A stretch of DNA of 64,000 nucleotides from Solicoccozyma terricola (lineage: Eukaryota > Basidiomycota > Tremellomycetes > Filobasidiales > Piskurozymaceae). Of this stretch, positions 58,089 to 64,000 are shown piece by piece. A program made the position numbers and the translations under genes. Position 1 is the stretch's first letter, and every line of letters starts with the position of its first letter. The stretch is taken from positions 615,216 to 679,215 of the forward strand of contig BCLD01000008.1 of NCBI GenBank assembly GCA_001600875.1. Reading direction: 5' to 3'. The notes below the pieces were generated by a model. The model saw only the letters and a list, made by a program, of their open reading frames with translations. It did no database searches and had not been told where the DNA came from.

Positions 58089-58573
58089 GGTGACGATGGC
58101 TTGGCCAGAGATGCGTTACGGAAACCTCGCTTGCTTGTTTGGAAAGGATGAAAGCGGTCCAGGTCAACGAACGATCCTACTATCAATGTCCGGTCTGTGA
58201 ACTACAACAAGACGAATGTGGCGGGACCATCGGTACCAGAAATGGTGTAGGGCGGCGGAATGGCGTGATATGCCCAGTCGAGGACGGAACAGTTGACGGA
58301 TCGGGGGGATGATGTGATGAATGGAGACGATGTGGACTGAGGGGGGAGGACGAGGACACAAGAAGGAGGGACGGTGTGAGCGGGACAGAGATGATGGCTG
58401 GATGATGATGAACGATGGGGTACGATGACTCGCGGGTGGTGGCGACGCGCAAGTTGAACTTCCCTTGTTGGGCGACGCGAGCGGGGTTAGTAGGCCGGGG
58501 CAGTGGCGAGCGGGGGGCATCACGTCACCATATCATCATCAACAATCATCATATCCATCCATCGATATCCACC

Positions 58574-61500
58574 TTAGCGCCCTACCCTCACCCATCTCGT
58601 ATCCCGGCGAGTGCTCAGGTATGCCGCACACTCGCTGCCGCTCGGGCGACTCCATGACCTCACTTGGGCTGGCGCCAGATTCGTGACCTGAAAGTGAAAG
58701 AAAGGCATTCAATGAGGATGACAACGAACGTCATTGCTTCCTGCACAACTCACATGATACCTGCCTCCCTCTTCGAGCATGTCTTGACCGAGCGACAGTA
58801 CATCCCATATTTGCAGCTGTGCTGAGCAGTTGTGTTTCAAAGATGTGGCGTCAACAAATCTGATGATCTGGAAGCTGCGAGTGTTGCGAGGCGGGCAGGC
58901 TGTCTGTGCGTATCGGGGGGCGCCTCCAGTGTCAGTTTAGGCAATCCCATAAACATCATCTCACACTCACAGCTAGCTCCATTTCCAATTCCATCTGTCC
59001 CCGCTGGCTCTCTTCCTCCAGCATCTCAGCAGCTTTCGCTAGCAAAGCCATCACGACGGACGGCCCGGCCTTGCGCAGGAAAGCATGCTTGTTTGATTGC
59101 AGCCGGAAGTCATCGAATATCTCATCGACATCGAGGTTGTGGGCTGTCGAGAGGTGAATCGTCGTGCTGAGAGCCTCTGCACGAAAACCGACAAATAATA
59201 AATTAGAGCTCACGAATGTCATCACTGTCACTACGACCCAAGTCCGCAGCGGCGCCTCGGATCATGTGAAGATCATCTTGAAGGTTCTGCAATTGCCGCT
59301 GCGAGATTGAAAAGTTATATCAGCCTACTGTTTTCATCCAGCATTCAAGTTTATCTGACCTCGAATGACGACATCAATCTAGTGTGCTCCGCTTTGTACT
59401 TTTCCTAAAAATTGACACGGATTGGAGATCAGCAGCCAAAACGTAGCCAAATGATTTACCTGGAAAGTTTCACCTGCCATTGATCGTTGCGCCTGTGCTC
59501 CTCTTCCACCGTCCAAGGTGATTCCCCTTGACCCTTCTGTACCAGAACGAACGCCACAGGATAGATCTTCGCCACCTTGATATCCATCAGCGGTACAACT
59601 CCGCCCTCAGCAGTCAAGCTGGATATGCATGCTATAAAGGGACGTCCAACGAATCCGAGTCGGCTGTTCCAGTGAGCTAGGGAACAAGAGTTGCCGCTGA
59701 TGACGAGCTGAGAGCGGTCCAAAGCCTCGAGGACCTCGGTGCCGTCCTTGTCACTAGCGATCTGGAAGGGTTGGTACGTTGTGAGTTGGTTGGTGCGTTT
59801 CAGTGACCCCGTTTGAACCCATTTACCCTTGCTCCCATGAGTGCAACCTTGTATCCTACCCGCAGCCTACCACGCGTGACCGCTCTGGAGATCGGAGCAT
59901 CCGCCTTGGCAAGTATGCGGTACCACCCATCAGTCAACTCCAAACCGTGTCCTCCATCTATCGTGTTACCCTCGTTGTCCACATGCGCTGGTATTGTTTG
60001 TATGCTGGCGACACAGAGAATCATTGGAAGAGACGCTGAAGAATCTTGCTCCTGTATGCGCTTCACGGCAGATCTATGTGCTCGGTGATATTCTCGTTCA
60101 TACCTGGAACGAAAATAAAGAGGTAAGTACAATGCCTGGTCGCCGAAGAAATCCACGCCCACTCACCGGTATTTCAGTTGGCGAACACCTTCCTCGTATG
60201 TCCACTTCTCCGACAGCAATCCGGGCCTAGCCTTCACCAGACTTGCCAACTTCCATAAGATCAAACTCCAGTGGTTCTCCACCCACTTTTCCGAGACAGA
60301 ACATCCTAATGGTCTCAACTCTGCGACCGCCTCTGTCAATCCCTTTGCTACACCTCCACAATCGAACATGTAATACCTGCCGTTTTTGGAGTCGATGAGG
60401 AGGATATCCGCAGGTCTGCATATTGTGCGAAAAAATCAATAGTAAGCGGGACGGCGTGAAACCTGAACAAAGCGCATGGTACTTGCATGTCCATTGCCTC
60501 TAGCTCCTCTGCAGAGTAGAAGAGAGGATGCAGTTCCGTAGAGAGCATGTTTTTCCGACCGGAGCGTTCTTCAACGACAAGTCAAAGATGGTCAACAAAC
60601 GTGCAGATCTATCGTAACGTTTATCCACTCACTTTCGAGGTCAAACACAGAAAACTTTGGCTTGCTTGGCGGCGCAACTCGATTTGAGGCGGGGGATTGC
60701 CCCGATTTGAGCGGCGTGGATTGCACCATGTGACCCGGCTTGAATGGAGTAGAGAACGATGGCTTCTTCTTGTTCATTGGAGTCGATCGCGGAGTGAGAC
60801 CTAGTCCAGGAACGCGACGATGAGGTGCGGGAGACATGTTGGTCGAAGTGACGGAGGCGAGAGATCTCGGTGTCGAGCGACTTGCGCTGGGTAGACCTGT
60901 CCTCTGCGGAGTTGCAAGGAGGTGTCTGGAGATGGGCTGAAAGCGAGTGGGAGTCGATGGAGGTGGTATCGATGCTTTGGTGATCGTCGCATCGCCGCGA
61001 GCCGCGCTGTCATGGATCGATCTATTGACAACAACCGGTCTTGCTGGGGTGATTACCGGTCCCGATCGCTGGCGATCACGAAGGAACACGGGCGGTTTGA
61101 TTGTCGTAGCTTCTGGCTTGGTATCGGAATCACCGTCTCCGAAAAGCTCTGCCACGTGAACTCCGGCAGTCTTGGACGGTCCTTTCAATGCGTCACCAAG
61201 ACCGGTAGTGAAGAGACTTGTGGTGTTGCGTGGTTCAGGAACTACAATTTGCTCAGATTCCGAGTGTAATGTAGTCTCCGTTTTCTCGCGAGTGAGTTGC
61301 CCTTCGATGGAAGTGGCGGCGTATTTGCTTTGAAGAGACAGCTTCGTTTCAGACCTATCATCAACCAACAAAGGCAATCCGCCTGCCATATTACCCAGCT
61401 CCTCATTCACACGCGCTTCTACCGCAGCCAACATTGCCACAGCCGCAAGTCTCGCTTTCTTAGATGGCTGTGCAAGTTCACCTCCACCTGCTGTCTTGAA

Positions 61501-62626
61501 TCCGAATCCAGCTTTAATCATCTCGGTAGATGGAGCCTGATAGATATCCAAATCGATTGCGTGTGGCGTCCCAGACTGGATGTTGGAGTCCATCGCGATA
61601 TCCTCATCGGCAAATAACGCCTCTGCCTTTGCTAGAGAGATCGACGATGGTGTTACAATTGCTTTTCCTTTCCCAGTGGTGAATCCAAAAACAGTATTTG
61701 AGATTACCGATTTGATCGGATTTGGTATCGTATCTGACTCCTGAGGATCTTTCATTTGTACGGCTCGAGTTTCATTCTCGTCGTCTTCGTCTTGATCAAC
61801 CAACATCGTAGTTAGACAAGCTGCATCGAACCACGGATCATCGTAATCTGTTTCATTGTCCATTTCAATATCGACATCTACCTCTGTCGTATGGTCTATC
61901 ATCGAGTCCAAATTCGATCGATCGGGTATTTCAATTTCTGTGCGTTGCTGAACTTCATCTTCTGTCGTCTTCATATCTTCCGTCTGTCGACTCTCGTCCG
62001 TTGTCAATGGTTCAACATGCTCTCTCAGATCGGTTTCTTCACTGTTGATGGGTGGAACATCCTCCGATTTGATCTCAGCATGCTTTCCCAGATTCGGAAC
62101 ATCCTTCGATTTGTCCCAGGCGTGTTCTTCCCCGGTTGCATCGAGACCAAGTCTTGCCTTGCTCGACTCAGGTATCCCAACAGCAGGACGAGAAATCACT
62201 ACTCCGTTTTGATTATTTCCATCTTCCCCAAGTCCATTCACCATCTCTTCATCTGGATTCGGATTGGATTTCTCTTCTCCAACTTCCTCCACTCCCATTC
62301 CTCCCACCTCCACTGCATCAGCCAAAACAACCTGCTCCGCCTCCCTGTAGACGACCTGACTCTTCTCCTCGTGCTTGACGTCGAGATGATCGCTCTCCTC
62401 CGGCTGAGATGAAGGGATGATGTCGTCGAATGATAAATCTACCGATTGGTGTTCGGGGGGAGATATGGATATGGGTCGACTTGGTGATTTGGAGCGTCGT
62501 TGTCGTTTGCTCGGAGCTGTAGGGAGTGGGTATTGAGATGATTGGAGTCAGAGGGTGGGAAAGCTGGGTAATGGGAGAGAACTGGTGCGGGAAGAGTGGA
62601 CTGGGAGACTCACGATGATCATCCAT
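58574..62626 (-). CDS. BRH2: BRCA2 homologue (Brh2) recombination mediator
   Basis: BRCA2/Brh2 loads Rad51 on single-stranded DNA in homologous recombination. ATG 62624-62626 gives MDDH, then after an intron PPSKRQRRSKSPSRPISIS. The N-terminal half is acidic and disordered. It contains three BRC-like segments: FGFTTGKGKAIV with KAEALFADED (about 61610-61690), FGFKTAGGGELAQPSKKARL (61425-61515) and LFTTGLGDALKGPSKTAGVH with AELFGDGD (61141-61215). The helical (Dss1-binding) domain has EKWVENHWSLILWKLASLVK. OB1 has LPMILCVASIQTI and LELTDGWYRILAKADA. OB2 has VAKIYPVAFVLVQKGQ. OB3 ends with AQVRSWSRPSGSECAAYLST and RRDTRWVRVGR, stop at 58574. The complete C-terminal OB array makes the call firm; BRC units are degenerate. 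Confidence 0.92.
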
Positions 62627-63121
62627 GGCTGTGGTCCATCGGTGTGAGCGTACCTCGACATCGGGAATGATTCGAAATGTAAACCCTGACCAGACGCGTC
62701 CAGGGGGGGATTGTTATTGATTAGTGCCACGTCATATCTGCCCCCCTTCCCGCCACCCCGATTGATAAGCACGTGGGTGACTCCCCGGGGGCAGTGTCCG
62801 GCGACCCACGCTTCTATTACCCAGAGACAGTGGAATCATTCAGTTTCGCCAGTGGGTCGATGGTCAACTCTCAGTTCAACAACATGACGTCGTCCTTCTC
62901 CACTACATCGCATACTACTGCATAGCAGGTCACTCCCTTGATTCATCCACCCTCCATTTGACAACCATCGTAACCCCTCAATCTGTTTATCATCCTTTCC
63001 ATCGCGTATCCATAAACTCAAACCAGCGAACCGGAAACCTTAAGCCGCATCGGGATCGGCACCCGTTCTCCATATCTTACAACCAACCCATCATCCCAAC
63101 TTGGACGACCGTCAAACAAAC
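62627..63121. promoter_or_regulatory. Divergent promoter between BRH2 and a membrane-protein gene
   Basis: 495 bp. It holds CACGTG at 62770-62775 and CT-rich leader sequence before the plus-strand ATG. No TATA box that I would trust. Confidence 0.4.
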
Positions 63122-64000
63122 ATGTCGTCGTCCACTTCATCACCTACAGATTCCGCAACACCTTCTGCAACTTCAACTCTTACTAATTCAGGTTCGAATG
63201 GAGGATTGTCAGGAGGTTTTCAGGCGGGAGCTACGAGTTGTACGTGTTGATATATAAGAGTTGTGCAAGAGTTGGGTTATTGGTTGTGTTCTGACGTTTG
63301 AACCGGATTATTTTCATCGTCTTTGCTCTCATTTCGAATACCACACCTCTAGTTTATAAGAATGTGAGTTTTACTGTTTATTCAATCTCGATCGCTGAAC
63401 TCCTTCTCCTGTTCACTAAAACATCCTCTCTGCCTCCCAACTCTCAACCACAGCTCTTCTACATCCTAATCGCCGTCCTAGGCATCTTCGCCTGCTTTTC
63501 ACTTCTCTCATGGTATCGCGGCCGTCTCCGCCAACGTATAATATTCGCAGAAGCAAGACGATTAGGCTTATTGGTCCCTGGTATGCCTGGTTATTCGAAT
63601 GAGAGGGATAGATTGTTGTTATTGCAATTAAGTGGGATATCATCTGCTTCTGGGAGACCGGAAATATGGGATGTTTATAGGGATGGAAAGGAGGGGGGGA
63701 AGAAGGAGTCAAAGGAGAGAGCGGTTTATGATCCACCTTCTGAGACGTTGGATGCTGGTATGGTGAGTTTTACAACTTTGTTGTTAAGGATCTGAGATAT
63801 TGAATACACAACGAATATCTGATGTTTGATTTTTGTCGTTTCGTTTTCTCATTTTCACCTCCCTCTTGAATTGTTCCCCCCCCCCCCCCCCTTCTCTCCC
63901 CATATTCTCAGCAACCACTCTCCGCCACTCCTGTTCCCGACCCAACGATTAAACCACCACCCTTCCCCGTATCAAACCTCCCTCTATTCCCTAACAACGT
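63122..64000 (+). CDS. Single-pass membrane protein of unknown function (3' end outside window)
   Basis: Unrecognised. Exon 1 (63122-63239) is Ser/Thr-rich (MSSSTSSPTDSATPSATSTL). An 11-nt micro-exon (63353-63363) adds F-Y-K-N. Exon 3 (63454-63762) begins with a membrane span, LFYILIAVLGIFACFSLLSW, followed by basic residues YRGRLRQR (positive-inside, so the C-terminus is predicted cytosolic). Then EARRLGLLVPGMPGY and RPEIWDVYRDGKEGGKKESK follow. Exon 4 starts at 63912 and is Pro-rich (PVPDPTIKPPPFPVSNLP) to the window end. The layout (short lumenal Ser/Thr stretch, one span, long Pro-rich tail) is that of a small type III or type I anchored protein. The last intron has 16 C. Confidence 0.65.

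Overview
The window is intron-dense eukaryotic DNA from a basidiomycete fungus. The class Tremellomycetes is my best guess, from the very short introns (mostly about 45-70 nt), compact intergenic spacers and protein types; I could not run a search. Nearly every gene is built from many exons joined at GTGAGT/GTAAGT-like donors and YAG acceptors. Gene limits here are start-to-stop spans including introns. Where exon phases could be checked by hand they join cleanly, with two exceptions that I flag. Two assembly gaps (15804-15838 and 28670-28853) sit at homopolymer G/C runs, and the window begins and ends inside genes.

Layout. 1-3.2 kb: p24 cargo receptor (partial, minus), mitoribosomal protein mL57 (plus), SFM1 arginine methyltransferase (minus). 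3.4-10.6 kb: UTP10. 10.6-12.2 kb: a PROPPIN autophagy protein (minus). 12.4-17.3 kb: Ku80 and an MDR oxidoreductase (plus), each truncated at the first gap. 17.3-19.4 kb: gene-free, microsatellite-rich leader region. 19.4-23.6 kb: TPT-family transporter and hotdog thioesterase. 23.7-28 kb: GET4 (minus) divergent from TRM44 (plus). 28-30 kb: MoaB/CinA-type protein (minus, contains the second gap). 30-31.5 kb: gene-poor DNA crowded with hairpins. 31.5-32.7 kb: a small subunit of serine palmitoyltransferase assembled from three exons. 33-38.7 kb: two uncharacterised multi-exon genes flanking a tandem duplication. 39-44.5 kb: RRP5. 44.8-49.5 kb: a small unknown, a 2-oxoglutarate/Fe(II) oxygenase-like protein and a mitochondrial-type disordered protein. 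50.4-54.4 kb: RRP1, IDI1, UTP23. 54.7-62.6 kb: ATG1 and a BRCA2/Brh2 homologue. 63.1-64 kb: a single-pass membrane protein running off the end.

How the genes relate. Four genes act in nucleolar rRNA processing (UTP10, RRP5, RRP1, UTP23). Three of them carry the octamer GTCACGTG 94, 94 and 107 bp upstream of the start codon. Two genes belong to double-strand-break repair (Ku80 for end joining, Brh2 for Rad51-mediated recombination) and two to autophagy (ATG1, PROPPIN).

The most unusual signals are at RNA-structure level. There are four micro-exons of 7, 11, 11 and 18 nt that restore conserved protein motifs. Three unusually long introns carry a GCTCGC-type short repeat family. Nine introns carry runs of at least 12 C in the sense strand, usually close to the acceptor. 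Finally, there is a kilobase of serial hairpins with no gene I can support.
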